Positions 1 through 6,125 are shown, counted from the first letter of the stretch. The stretch is DNA of 8,082 nucleotides from an uncultured Clostridia bacterium (GCA_904420155.1 CAJFUH010000010.1:1-8082); one strand, 5' to 3'. Translations and numbers: made by a program. The notes: generated by a model not told the origin, from the sequence alone.

Positions 1-233
1 CGGTAATCCTTTAAAACAGCTACGCGGCCGATGGTGTAGGAACCGTCCTGATTTTGAAAGAGCCTTCCCGTTGCGATGGCGCGGTCTCCGTCCCACACAA
101 TGGTGTGCCAGGCGATCGGATCGATCTCATCAAATTCGTTGTGGAATCCCTGTTCTTCTACAAAAACAGCGGTCCGTATCGCACGGCAAAGATCAAAGTC
201 GGCATTGCCTTGTTTCCATTCATATCGATACAT
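1..233 (-). CDS. GNAT family N-acetyltransferase, N-terminal part (cut by window edge)
   Basis: Read on the minus strand from an ATG at 233-231, this gives 77 residues without a stop and continues past the left edge. The protein begins MYRYEWKQGNADFD. It contains TAVFVEEQGF (21-30) and NEFDEIDPIAWH (32-43), a signature of ElaA/YjcF-like GNAT acetyltransferases. It ends in YTIGRVAVLKDY (66-77), the strand leading into the acetyl-CoA pyrophosphate-binding loop; the Q/R-x-x-G-x-G/A loop itself lies outside the window. Such enzymes transfer an acetyl group from acetyl-CoA to an amine, but the substrate cannot be told from this fragment. The start lies 16 nt after the AraC stop codon. The sequence TAGGGAG joins that stop to a Shine-Dalgarno-like AGGGAG 12 nt before the ATG, so the two genes are probably co-transcribed and perhaps translationally coupled. 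Confidence 0.85.
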   Translation of the reverse strand, partial: MYRYEWKQGNADFDLCRAIRTAVFVEEQGFHNEFDEIDPIAWHTIVWDGDRAIATGRLFQNQDGSYTIGRVAVLKDY

Positions 234-249
234 GCGAAGTACACACTCC

Positions 250-1131
250 CTAAATCTTTACTTTGACAGAAGAAGCATACTCAGAGGGGGTCATACCGGT
301 AATTTCCTTAAAGTGCCTAGAAAAATGGTGGATAGATGCATAACTGAGCTGTTCGGAAATTTGGGTAAAATTATATTTTCCCTCCCGGATCATGGTTTTT
401 GCTTCTTCAATTTTTAAATGCTTATAGTAGTCCATAATACTGGTGTTCATATGTACCTTAAAAAGGCGCTGAATATAAGAACGGCTGAACATGGTGTAGC
501 GGCAAACATCTTCCAATGAAATTTTCTCCCGGATATGTCCCTGTAGATAGGATAAGATCTTATTTAAGATATCCTTTTCCGAGTTTTCCCGCATAGAGGT
601 GGAAAGTTTGGGACTTCGATTGGGAAGGGAATGGGCGCGGATCATATACAATAATAGGCTTTCTAGGCTGATCCTGATGATTTGTTCACATCCAAAAGTC
701 TGGCGTTTTTTTCGCATCAGGCAAGTAGAAAAAGGATCGTTAAAAGGGGCTTCAAAAGCGTCGCCAGCTTCCCGGAGAATGGTAGCCAAAATGTCTTTTT
801 CCGTATCTCCCACCTGTAATATGCGGTTTTCAAAAAAACGGATGCTTGGGCTGTGGCACACAAAACTAACCACCATAATATTAGGGGCTACTAATCCATT
901 GGCAATGTGATTGTGCCATTCGTTTGGTTTATGAAAGATGATCTCTCCCTGCTGTAAGGCGTATTCATGATGATCGGTTTGTACAATCATGGTTCCCTTA
1001 TCCACATATAAGAATTCCCAAAAGTCGTGCCGCTCTCCCGTAAATTTATAGTCTTTTAGCAATTCGAAATAATGGATGGTGACGACTTGTTCAATGGTCA
1101 ACTCTTCCTTGAGTGTGGTATAGGTAAACAT
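250..1131 (-). CDS. AraC family transcriptional regulator with N-terminal cupin domain
   Basis: The 293-residue protein has the usual length and layout of an AraC/XylS regulator. Residues about 25-90 form a cupin-like sensor domain (HDFWEFLYVDKG at 35-46, QQGEIIFHKPNEWH at 60-73, the latter typical of cupin AraC proteins). Residues about 188-288 form the DNA-binding domain with two helix-turn-helix units: ISLEDVCRYTMFSRSYIQRLFK (204-225) and FTQISEQLSYASIHHFSRHFKEITGMTPSEY (255-285), which matches the family signature. It should act as a cytoplasmic DNA-binding regulator responding to a small ligand, probably a sugar or similar metabolite; the ligand is not predictable. The ATG is preceded by AGGAGGT (1142-1148) with about 10 nt spacing. 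The candidate promoter is at 1218-1246. Its likely target is its own operon or neighbours, but no operator is proven. The acetyltransferase follows directly. Confidence 0.95.
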   Translation of the reverse strand: MFTYTTLKEELTIEQVVTIHYFELLKDYKFTGERHDFWEFLYVDKGTMIVQTDHHEYALQQGEIIFHKPNEWHNHIANGLVAPNIMVVSFVCHSPSIRFFENRILQVGDTEKDILATILREAGDAFEAPFNDPFSTCLMRKKRQTFGCEQIIRISLESLLLYMIRAHSLPNRSPKLSTSMRENSEKDILNKILSYLQGHIREKISLEDVCRYTMFSRSYIQRLFKVHMNTSIMDYYKHLKIEEAKTMIREGKYNFTQISEQLSYASIHHFSRHFKEITGMTPSEYASSVKVKI

Positions 1132-1217
1132 GAGTTTGAGTACCTCCTATGGATATAAACCGGGAATCTGAGGAATTGTTTTTCGTAACCCCTTCCGGTT
1201 TCTATAAAACCTTTTTT

Positions 1218-1246
1218 ATAATAAAACAAAAAATATGTAATATCAA
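1218..1246 (-). promoter_or_regulatory. Candidate sigma-70/sigma-A promoter for araC-acetyltransferase operon
   Basis: On the minus strand, TTGATA (1246-1241) and TATTAT (1223-1218) are separated by exactly 17 nt, each one mismatch from consensus, inside a very AT-rich stretch. Transcription would start near 1210, giving a leader of about 80 nt. The leader contains a distant inverted repeat, AAACCGG (1157-1163 on the plus strand) with CCGGTTT (1195-1201), which could be a hairpin or an operator half-site pair. This is by-eye matching only. Confidence 0.6.
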
Positions 1247-1343
1247 TACAAAAAAGAGAAAAAACAAAATAATTTATTGTTTAGATAGCGGGTTTTTGAA
1301 AAATCTGTTTTCCATCAGCAAATGACATAAGTGGGCGGAGGAA

Positions 1344-1368
1344 GGGGAAGCCCTCGCTAGGGTTCCCC
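1344..1368. repeat. Hairpin 1 of the repeat island
   Basis: GGGGAA-G-CCCT (1344-1354) pairs with AGGG-TTCCCC (1359-1368), giving ten base pairs with one bulged G and a CGCT loop. No T-run follows on either strand, so it is not a classical intrinsic terminator. Confidence 0.7.
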
Positions 1369-1370
1369 AC

Positions 1371-1399
1371 GGCCAAACCGTCCCCCGGACGGTTTGGCC
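1371..1399. repeat. Perfect 13-bp inverted repeat, hairpin 2 of the island
   Basis: GGCCAAACCGTCC (1371-1383) and GGACGGTTTGGCC (1387-1399) are perfect reverse complements separated by CCC. This is the strongest hairpin in the window. It starts two bases after hairpin 1 ends. No U-tract follows on either strand; the structure could still stall RNA polymerase, protect an RNA 3' end from exonucleases, or be part of a mobile repeat. Confidence 0.85.
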
Positions 1400-1432
1400 T
1401 CCCCTCCTGAGCTAGTGGGAATCTTGAGGATT

Positions 1433-1452
1433 TCGCCCATTGCGATGGGCGA
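1433..1452. repeat. 8-bp inverted repeat, hairpin 3 of the island
   Basis: TCGCCCAT (1433-1440) pairs perfectly with ATGGGCGA (1445-1452) around a TGCG loop. No T-run follows. Confidence 0.7.
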
Positions 1453-1477
1453 GGAAGGGTTCCGCCCCTCCACCCCG

Positions 1478-1497
1478 CAAGCTTTTGTAAAAGCTTG
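1478..1497. repeat. 9-bp inverted repeat, hairpin 4 of the island
   Basis: CAAGCTTTT (1478-1486) and AAAAGCTTG (1489-1497) are perfect reverse complements around GT. The right arm begins a 21-nt block (1489-1509) that is repeated exactly at 1684-1704, which ties this hairpin to the tandem repeat that follows. Confidence 0.7.
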
Positions 1498-1500
1498 AGC

Positions 1501-1792
1501 AAAACTTTTGAGTTTAAGCGCGGGCGACCTGGTTCTTTTTAGAGAAAACCTTGTGCGCGATGTACCCGCCGCAGGCGTGAAAAGGTGGACGAAACTTTTA
1601 CGTTTCATCGCGGGCAATCTGGTTTTTTCCAGAGAAAGCCCGGTGCGCGACATGCCCCACCGCAGGTGGCGCCGCAGGCGTGGAAAAGCTTGAGCAAAAC
1701 TTTTACGTTTCATCGCGGGCAACCTGGTTTTTTCCAGAGAAAGCCCGGTGCGCGTCGTGCCCCACCGCAGGTGGCAAAAGGCGGGCGAAAAC
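1501..1792. repeat. Tandem repeat: three copies of a ~90-105 nt unit plus start of a fourth
   Basis: Each unit begins with (A/G)AAACTTTT. Copy 1 is 1501-1590, copy 2 is 1591-1695, copy 3 is 1696-1787, and a fourth AAAACTTTT begins at 1788 and then diverges. Copies 2 and 3 differ at about 4 of their first 79 positions; copy 1 is clearly more diverged. Each copy carries a mini-hairpin with a GCA loop: CGCC/GGCG at 1567-1577 and 1670-1680, CCACC/GGTGG at 1657-1669 and 1762-1774. Copies 2 and 3 also have a CTGG-TTTTTT-CCAG stem flanked by CGGGC and GCCCG (about 1610-1642 and 1715-1747). Repeats are adjacent with no variable spacers, so this is not CRISPR. The function is unknown. Confidence 0.85.
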
Positions 1793-1815
1793 TTTTCTAT
1801 CCCTGCCGAGGGCTC

Positions 1816-3057
1816 CTATTTTGCCCTGGGAGCCCAATCGCCATTCTGGAATAGCAGGGTTTCTTTTCCGTCTTTGGAAATACCGGTGATGGTAAGATCC
1901 GAAGACCCTATCATGAAGTCCACATGTATCAAGGATTGATTGGCCCCGGATTGGCGGATTTCCTCTTCTGTCATACGTTCATAATCCTGGAGACAGTCGG
2001 TATAGGAATCCCCCAAAGCCAAATGACAGGAAGCGTTCTCATCAAAAAGCGTGTTATAAAAAAGGATTTTTAAGTTAGAAATACGGGAATGATAGGGGAT
2101 CAGGGCTACTTCTCCCAGCCGTTTTGCCCCTTCATCGGTTTCTAAAAGGGCTTTTAATGTTTCATAACCGGTTTTGGCGGAAAAGTCCACGATTTTTCCA
2201 TCCTGGAAGGTAAAAGAAAAGCCTTCGATCAGGCTGCCGCTGTAATTTAGGGGCAGGGCGCTGACAACAGTTCCGGAAACACGGTCTTTGTGGGGGAGGG
2301 TAAAAACTTCTTCTGTAGGCATATTGGGGACAAAAAATACCCCAGTGGGCCCGTACTCTCCGCCCCCTCTCCATCGATGATTTTCCGGCAGCCCCACAGT
2401 CAAATCGGTACCTAAGGAATTGGTATAATGCAGGGCGTCAAATCGCATCCGGTTGAGGTAATCTGTCCGTTCATCTAATTTCTGCTGATGCTGTTTCCAC
2501 AATGCTATCGGATCGCTTTCTCCGATCCGCACAGCGGAAAAAATGGCGTCCCAAAGCTTTTTCATAGCTTCTTCCGGGGGACAATGGGGGAAGACTTTTT
2601 GTGCCCACCCCATGGAAGGGACGGCGCAGATATTCCATCGCATAGAACCGGACATCCTGGCGTCCACTGTGGGTTTGGTAGCCTGACGGGAGGCTTTGCG
2701 CTGGGCCGCGATCTTTTGGGGATCGATACCTTCCAACACAGTTGGATCGGAAGAGGTGATCATCAAAAAGACGCTGTCCCGGTTGGCGTAATAGTTGTGG
2801 GATTCTGCTTTCCAGGCGGGAATATCGACGAGTGTCTGCGTAGAAGCATGTTCCAAACGGATGCGTTGTAGCAGGTCGTCGGTATAATGGACGATGACAT
2901 CTTTGGCCCCGGCTTTGAAAGAAGCCTCCGCAATGGCACGGGCGAAAAAGGCGCATTCCACCGGGCATTGGACCAGGACCTCTTGTCCCTTTTGTACGTT
3001 TACTCCAACTTGGACGGCAAGCTCTGCATATTGGGTAATTTTTTCTTGAAAAGTCAT
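1816..3057 (-). CDS. M29 family metallo-aminopeptidase (AmpS/PepS/thermophilic aminopeptidase type)
   Basis: The 413-residue protein matches the M29 aminopeptidase family in length and motifs. These are cytoplasmic dimeric enzymes with two catalytic metal ions that remove N-terminal residues from peptides. All expected metal ligands are visible at family-typical spacing: E250 (NMPTEEVF, 245-252), E316 (LGEVALIPYHS, 314-324), H345 (NASCHLALGDSY, 341-352), and H378 and D380 (IHVDFMIGS, 377-385). Y352 is also conserved. There is no signal peptide. The ATG is preceded by AAGGAGG (3070-3064) six bases away, and a promoter is visible at 3123-3150. It is transcribed alone, divergently from the LUD operon, and its TAG stop abuts the repeat island; a 7-bp inverted repeat (1810-1816 with 1829-1835) covers the stop but has no U-tract. 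The peptide preference cannot be predicted. The assignment to the family is firm. Confidence 0.95.
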   Translation of the reverse strand: MTFQEKITQYAELAVQVGVNVQKGQEVLVQCPVECAFFARAIAEASFKAGAKDVIVHYTDDLLQRIRLEHASTQTLVDIPAWKAESHNYYANRDSVFLMITSSDPTVLEGIDPQKIAAQRKASRQATKPTVDARMSGSMRWNICAVPSMGWAQKVFPHCPPEEAMKKLWDAIFSAVRIGESDPIALWKQHQQKLDERTDYLNRMRFDALHYTNSLGTDLTVGLPENHRWRGGGEYGPTGVFFVPNMPTEEVFTLPHKDRVSGTVVSALPLNYSGSLIEGFSFTFQDGKIVDFSAKTGYETLKALLETDEGAKRLGEVALIPYHSRISNLKILFYNTLFDENASCHLALGDSYTDCLQDYERMTEEEIRQSGANQSLIHVDFMIGSSDLTITGISKDGKETLLFQNGDWAPRAK

Positions 3058-3122
3058 AAAACCCCTCCTTACGACTTATGGTTACCGTTTTAGTATCTTC
3101 CTTTTTGAAAGAATTTACTCTT

Positions 3123-3150
3123 ATCTTACACCATTGGTCCTGGGTGTCAA
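3123..3150 (-). promoter_or_regulatory. Candidate promoter for the M29 aminopeptidase gene
   Basis: On the minus strand a perfect TTGACA (3150-3145) is followed after 16 nt by TAAGAT (3128-3123). Transcription would start near 3116, about 60 nt before the start codon. The -10 element is only a 4/6 match, so the call rests mainly on the -35 and the position. Confidence 0.55.
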
Positions 3151-3160
3151 TCTATTTTTT

Positions 3161-3174
3161 ACCAGATTTCTGGT
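3161..3174. promoter_or_regulatory. Small dyad between divergent promoters, possible operator
   Basis: ACCAGA-TT-TCTGGT is an inverted repeat with 6-bp arms. It lies 10 nt upstream of the aminopeptidase -35 box and about 18 nt upstream of the LUD-operon -35 box, so a protein bound here could influence both directions. No binding protein is known; chance occurrence is possible. Confidence 0.35.
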
Positions 3175-3192
3175 TGATATTGCCCGATTACA

Positions 3193-3221
3193 TTGGAATT
3201 CAAAGTCAAGTGATGTATAAT
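3193..3221 (+). promoter_or_regulatory. Candidate promoter for the LUD-MATE-deoD-cdd operon
   Basis: TTGGAA (3193-3198) and a perfect TATAAT (3216-3221) are spaced by 17 nt. Transcription would begin near 3228, leaving a leader of only about 24 nt before the ATG at 3252, just enough for the purine-rich ribosome binding site AAGGAAG (3238-3244). No other promoter was seen before deoD or cdd. Confidence 0.65.
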
Positions 3222-3251
3222 CATATTATCAAATAGGAAGGAAGAGGCATT

Positions 3252-3911
3252 ATGGATCAAAACAGGACGGCGGTACTAGAAATGCAGATAAACCGCACGA
3301 TAGAACAGTTAAAAAAGAATCAGATGGACGCTTGTTATGTTTCCAATAAGGAGCTGGCGTTACAGAAGGTAAAAGAGTGGTTGAAACCAGGGAGCACGGT
3401 AGCATGTGGAGGTTCCATGACGCTGGAGGAGTGCGGAATTATGGATCTGCTCAGGAGCGGCGCGTATCATTTTTTGGATCGCAACGCGCCTGGCATCACT
3501 CCGGAGATGCGGCAACAAGTTTATCAACAGGCATTTGGCGCGGATGCTTATTTGTGCAGCGCCAACGCCATTACAGAACAAGGAGAGCTCTACAATGTAG
3601 ACGGCAACAGCAACCGGGTGGCGGCACTGGTTTTTGGTCCCAAACAGGTCATTGTGGTAGCCGGATATAATAAGCTGGTAAAAAATATCGAAGAAGCAGT
3701 TCTTCGGGTGAAACACATCGCGGCCCCGGCCAATGCGATCCGGTTGGGATGTGATACTTATTGTGCGAAGGCAGGACATTGTATTTCGGAAACGATTGGT
3801 GAAGGCTGCCGATCCAAAGACCGGGTATGCGCCAATTATGTGGTATCCGCCCAGCAAAGGATCAAGGATCGTATCCGTGTGATCCTGGTCGGGGAAGAAT
3901 TGGGATATTAA
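3252..3911 (+). CDS. Stand-alone LUD-domain protein (LutC/YkgG-like, DUF162)
   Basis: The 219-residue cytoplasmic protein carries a LUD (lactate utilization) domain over most of its length. Family hallmarks are VACGGSMTLEECGIMDLLR (50-68), the loop ADAYLCSANAITEQGELYNVDG (97-118), NRVAALVFGPKQVIVVAGYNKLV (121-143) and the end RIRVILVGEELGY (207-219). A cysteine group near the C-terminus (C167, C171, C177, C186, C193) could hold a metal or an iron-sulfur cluster, as suggested for this subgroup. LutC belongs to the LutABC lactate oxidation complex, but no lutA or lutB lies beside this gene, so lactate oxidation should not be assumed; the function of stand-alone LUD proteins is not settled. The ATG has AAGGAAG seven bases upstream. 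It is the first gene of the apparent operon with the MATE pump, deoD and cdd. Confidence 0.88.
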   Translation: MDQNRTAVLEMQINRTIEQLKKNQMDACYVSNKELALQKVKEWLKPGSTVACGGSMTLEECGIMDLLRSGAYHFLDRNAPGITPEMRQQVYQQAFGADAYLCSANAITEQGELYNVDGNSNRVAALVFGPKQVIVVAGYNKLVKNIEEAVLRVKHIAAPANAIRLGCDTYCAKAGHCISETIGEGCRSKDRVCANYVVSAQQRIKDRIRVILVGEELGY

Positions 3912-3955
3912 GCCCATAGAAAAGAACTATCGTAATCGGATATGCTTGATTGGAC

Positions 3956-3960
3956 GGAGG
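3956..3960 (+). promoter_or_regulatory. Shine-Dalgarno site that sets the TTG start of the MATE gene
   Basis: GGAGG lies 10 nt before TTG at 3971. The in-frame alternatives fit worse: TTG at 3950 would place GGAGG inside the coding region, and GTG at 3962 directly follows it. There is no in-frame ATG near the start. Confidence 0.6.
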
Positions 3961-3970
3961 AGTGCATATT

Positions 3971-5395
3971 TTGGAGGCGAAAAACAAAAATGATTTGGGA
4001 AAGGACAGTGTGGGAAAACTAATTTTCAGGCTGTCCATCCCCGCAATAGCCGCGCAGATTATCAATGCGCTGTATAACATGGTAGACCGTGCCTATATTG
4101 GGCATATGCCGGAAAATGGGGATATGGCTTTGACTGGGCTGGGATTGACGTTCCCTATCATCATGCTGATTTCAGCGTTTAGTTATTTGATTGGTATGGG
4201 AGGAGCCCCCTTGGCCGCTATCAAAATGGGGGGAGGAGATAATAAACGGGCGGAAAAAATATTGGGGAACTGTTTTTCTGCGCTGATAATAGCGGCTGTT
4301 GTCCTAACTGTGGTGTTTTTAATTTTTCAGCGCCCCCTGTTGATGATGTTTGGGGCCAGTGAAAATACGATAGGATATGCCATGGATTATCTCACCATTT
4401 ATTTGATTGGCACGGTTTTTGTGCAGATTTCTTTGGGCATGAATAGTTTTATCAATACCCAGGGTTTTGCCAAGACAGGTATGCTGACGGTGGCGATTGG
4501 CGCGGTGCTCAATATCGTATTGGACCCCATTTTTATTTTTGGGCTTGAGATGGGGGTAAAAGGAGCGGCGCTGGCGACGGTTATTTCGCAGGCAGTTTCC
4601 GCTGTTTGGGTACTTTGCTTTTTGTTTGGAAAGCGGACCATACTAAAGATACGGCGGAAAAATCTTTGGATCCGGTGGAGGGAAATCCTCTTGCCCGTAC
4701 TGGCCTTGGGGATATCCCCTTTTACCATGCAGGCCACGGAAAGTTTGATTAATATCGTTTTAAACGCGAATTTGCAGATCTACGGAGGGGATTCAGCGGT
4801 AGGCGCAATGACCATCATTTCCAGCGCCATGCAGATTTTTATGCTCCCCTTGCAGGGGTTGGCCCAAGGTACGCAGCCGGTGATAAGTTTTAATTATGGG
4901 GCGCGTCAAATGGATCGGGTCCGGCGGGCTTATAAAATCTTTCTGATTACATCGCTGGTGATTTCTACCTCTGTTTGGCTGATGATTATGGTGATCCCCC
5001 AGGCTTTCATCGTGATCTTTAATAATAAGCCGGAACTGATGGGCATTACCGTACCGGCTATCCGCATTTTTATGGCGGCGGTGTTTATGTTGGGGGCGCA
5101 GACTTGTTGCCAGCAGACTTTTGTGGCGGTGGGACAGGCTAAGATTTCCCTGATGCTGGCCATGCTGCGCAAAGTGGTGCTGTTGATCCCGCTGGTTTAT
5201 CTGTTTACCAGGGCGTTTGGATTTGGGCTCTGGGGGATCTATGCCGCGGAACCAGTGGCTGATTTTCTAGCTTCTTGTGCAACGGTAACCGTTTTTGCAG
5301 TATTTTACCGCAAGCTGTTCCGTGATGTTCCGCCGGGGAATGTCCTCATCTCAACCAAAGAAGTTCAAGAGAAGGATTCTCTTTCAAAATCATAA
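3971..5395 (+). CDS. MATE family multidrug/cation efflux transporter
   Basis: Starting at TTG 3971, the product is 474 residues, the standard size of a 12-helix MATE transporter. These inner-membrane proteins export drugs, dyes or metabolites in exchange for Na+ or H+. The first helix motif PAIAAQIINALYNMVDRAYIGH (24-45) and the stretch LGLTFPIIMLISAFSYLIGMGGAP (57-80) are typical of the NorM/MepA-like branch. LDPIFIFGLEMGVKGAALAT (184-203) marks helix 6, and GLAQGTQPVISFNYGAR (296-312) is the matching motif of the second half, confirming the two six-helix repeats. The C-terminal tail (about 451-474) is hydrophilic. The gene follows the LUD gene by 59 nt and precedes deoD by 19 nt, so it is probably co-transcribed. 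Its position beside nucleoside salvage genes might hint at a nucleobase- or nucleoside-related substrate, but that is speculation. Confidence 0.95.
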   Translation: MEAKNKNDLGKDSVGKLIFRLSIPAIAAQIINALYNMVDRAYIGHMPENGDMALTGLGLTFPIIMLISAFSYLIGMGGAPLAAIKMGGGDNKRAEKILGNCFSALIIAAVVLTVVFLIFQRPLLMMFGASENTIGYAMDYLTIYLIGTVFVQISLGMNSFINTQGFAKTGMLTVAIGAVLNIVLDPIFIFGLEMGVKGAALATVISQAVSAVWVLCFLFGKRTILKIRRKNLWIRWREILLPVLALGISPFTMQATESLINIVLNANLQIYGGDSAVGAMTIISSAMQIFMLPLQGLAQGTQPVISFNYGARQMDRVRRAYKIFLITSLVISTSVWLMIMVIPQAFIVIFNNKPELMGITVPAIRIFMAAVFMLGAQTCCQQTFVAVGQAKISLMLAMLRKVVLLIPLVYLFTRAFGFGLWGIYAAEPVADFLASCATVTVFAVFYRKLFRDVPPGNVLISTKEVQEKDSLSKS

Positions 5396-5400
5396 GGAAT

Positions 5401-5407
5401 AAGGAGG
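5401..5407 (+). promoter_or_regulatory. Shine-Dalgarno site that sets the start of deoD
   Basis: AAGGAGG ends seven bases before ATG 5415 but only one base before the upstream in-frame ATG 5409. The second ATG is therefore the better start, and it gives a protein aligned with known DeoD N-termini. Confidence 0.75.
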
Positions 5408-5414
5408 AATGATT

Positions 5415-6125
5415 ATGTGTATCCCTACCCCACACAATGAGGCAAAAAAAGGTGACTTTGCAAAAACTGTATTGATGCCGGGCGATCCTTTGCGGGCTCA
5501 GTTTATCGCACAAAATTTTTTGGAGGACGCGCGGCTGGTGAATAACGTCCGGGGAATTCAAGGATATACGGGAACGTATCGCGGGATACCGGTCTCTGTT
5601 ATGGCAAGCGGAATGGGGATTCCGTCTATGGGGATTTATTCCTATGAACTGTTCCAATATTACGAAGTGGACCGGATTATACGCATTGGGTCGGCGGGTG
5701 CAGTGAGTGATCAACTGCATTTGCGGGATATTGTTTTGGGAATGGGCGCTTGTACCAACTCCAATTTTGCTTCCCAATACCGGCTTCCCGGGACGTTCGC
5801 CCCTATTGCAAGTTTTTCGTTGTTGCAAAAAGCGGCGACGGCGGCCCAGGATTTGGGAATCCAGGTACATGTGGGAAACCTGTTTTCGTCCGATACCTTC
5901 TATGATGACGCCAATCGATTGATAGAATGGAAGAAAATGGGCGTGTTGGCCATTGAGATGGAATCCGCCGCCTTATATTACACAGCGGCTCGCACTGGGA
6001 AACAAGCGCTTTGTATATGCACCATTTCCGATTGTCCCTTTACCGGGGAGGGATGCAGTACGCAGGAACGGGAAAAGACCTTTACCCAAATGATGAAAAT
6101 TGCATTGGAGACGGCGGTATTATGA
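5415..6125 (+). CDS. deoD: Purine nucleoside phosphorylase, DeoD type (hexameric)
   Basis: The 236-residue product closely follows the E. coli DeoD pattern. It catalyses reversible phosphorolysis of purine (deoxy)ribonucleosides to the free base and (deoxy)ribose-1-phosphate in the cytoplasm. Key residues are present: H7 in TPHNEA (contributed to the neighbouring active site), phosphate-binding MPGDPLR (21-27), R46 in NNVRG, R90 in IRIGSAGAV (89-97), the substrate-binding EMES (181-184), and the catalytic pair D206 (TISD) and R219 (QERE), equivalent to E. coli D204 and R217. The length equals the family norm. The start at 5415 is chosen over 5409 because of the ribosome binding site spacing. 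Its stop codon overlaps the start of the cytidine deaminase gene (ATGA), so the two are probably translationally coupled. Confidence 0.97.
   Translation: MCIPTPHNEAKKGDFAKTVLMPGDPLRAQFIAQNFLEDARLVNNVRGIQGYTGTYRGIPVSVMASGMGIPSMGIYSYELFQYYEVDRIIRIGSAGAVSDQLHLRDIVLGMGACTNSNFASQYRLPGTFAPIASFSLLQKAATAAQDLGIQVHVGNLFSSDTFYDDANRLIEWKKMGVLAIEMESAALYYTAARTGKQALCICTISDCPFTGEGCSTQEREKTFTQMMKIALETAVL

Larger units (their letters stand above)
1331..1812. repeat. Non-coding, hairpin-rich intergenic repeat island
   Basis: This stretch separates the 3' end of the aminopeptidase gene from the araC promoter. It differs sharply in composition from the AT-rich DNA at 1200-1290: it is rich in G/C runs and small inverted repeats. 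It has two parts. The left part (1331-1500) holds four separate perfect or near-perfect hairpins. The right part (1501-1792) holds three tandem copies of a 90-105 nt unit and the start of a fourth. A CCCT-N4-AGGG mini-hairpin occurs near both ends (1351-1362 and 1801-1812), which may mark the borders. Several reading frames stay open across it, but none has a convincing ribosome binding site. I recall comparable GC-rich intergenic repeats in Oscillospirales genomes, so I infer a dispersed, non-autonomous repeat family. No transposase, clear terminal repeats or target-site duplication are visible. Confidence 0.75.

Noticed and set aside
76..417. 113-residue plus-strand frame
   Set aside because: It lies antisense to the acetyltransferase and AraC genes, both of which are recognised families.
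1357..1722. 121-residue minus-strand reading frame with internal repeats (KRKSFAQAF-like)
   Set aside because: It is produced by the tandem DNA repeat: copies 1 and 2 are multiples of three, so the frame stays open. It is rich in basic residues, starts at TTG or an internal ATG, has no convincing ribosome binding site, and other frames are open too. I recall similar predicted peptides in Oscillospirales that look like translated repeats.
1501..1792. CRISPR array
   Set aside because: The units are 90-105 nt, directly adjacent and diverged, with no unique spacers of regular length and no cas gene nearby.
1810..1835. Intrinsic terminator at the aminopeptidase stop codon
   Set aside because: GGGCTCC and GGAGCCC can pair, but the loop is 12 nt, the stem overlaps the stop codon and no U-tract follows on the minus strand.
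1508..1939. Several plus-strand reading frames of 61-89 residues
   Set aside because: They overlap the repeat island and the antisense side of the aminopeptidase gene, lack ribosome binding sites and resemble no family.
3360..3917. 185-residue minus-strand frame opposite the LUD gene
   Set aside because: It is an antisense shadow of a clearly recognisable protein, with no family resemblance.
5346..5870. 174-residue minus-strand frame opposite deoD
   Set aside because: It is an antisense shadow; deoD has all catalytic residues, so the plus strand is the coding one.
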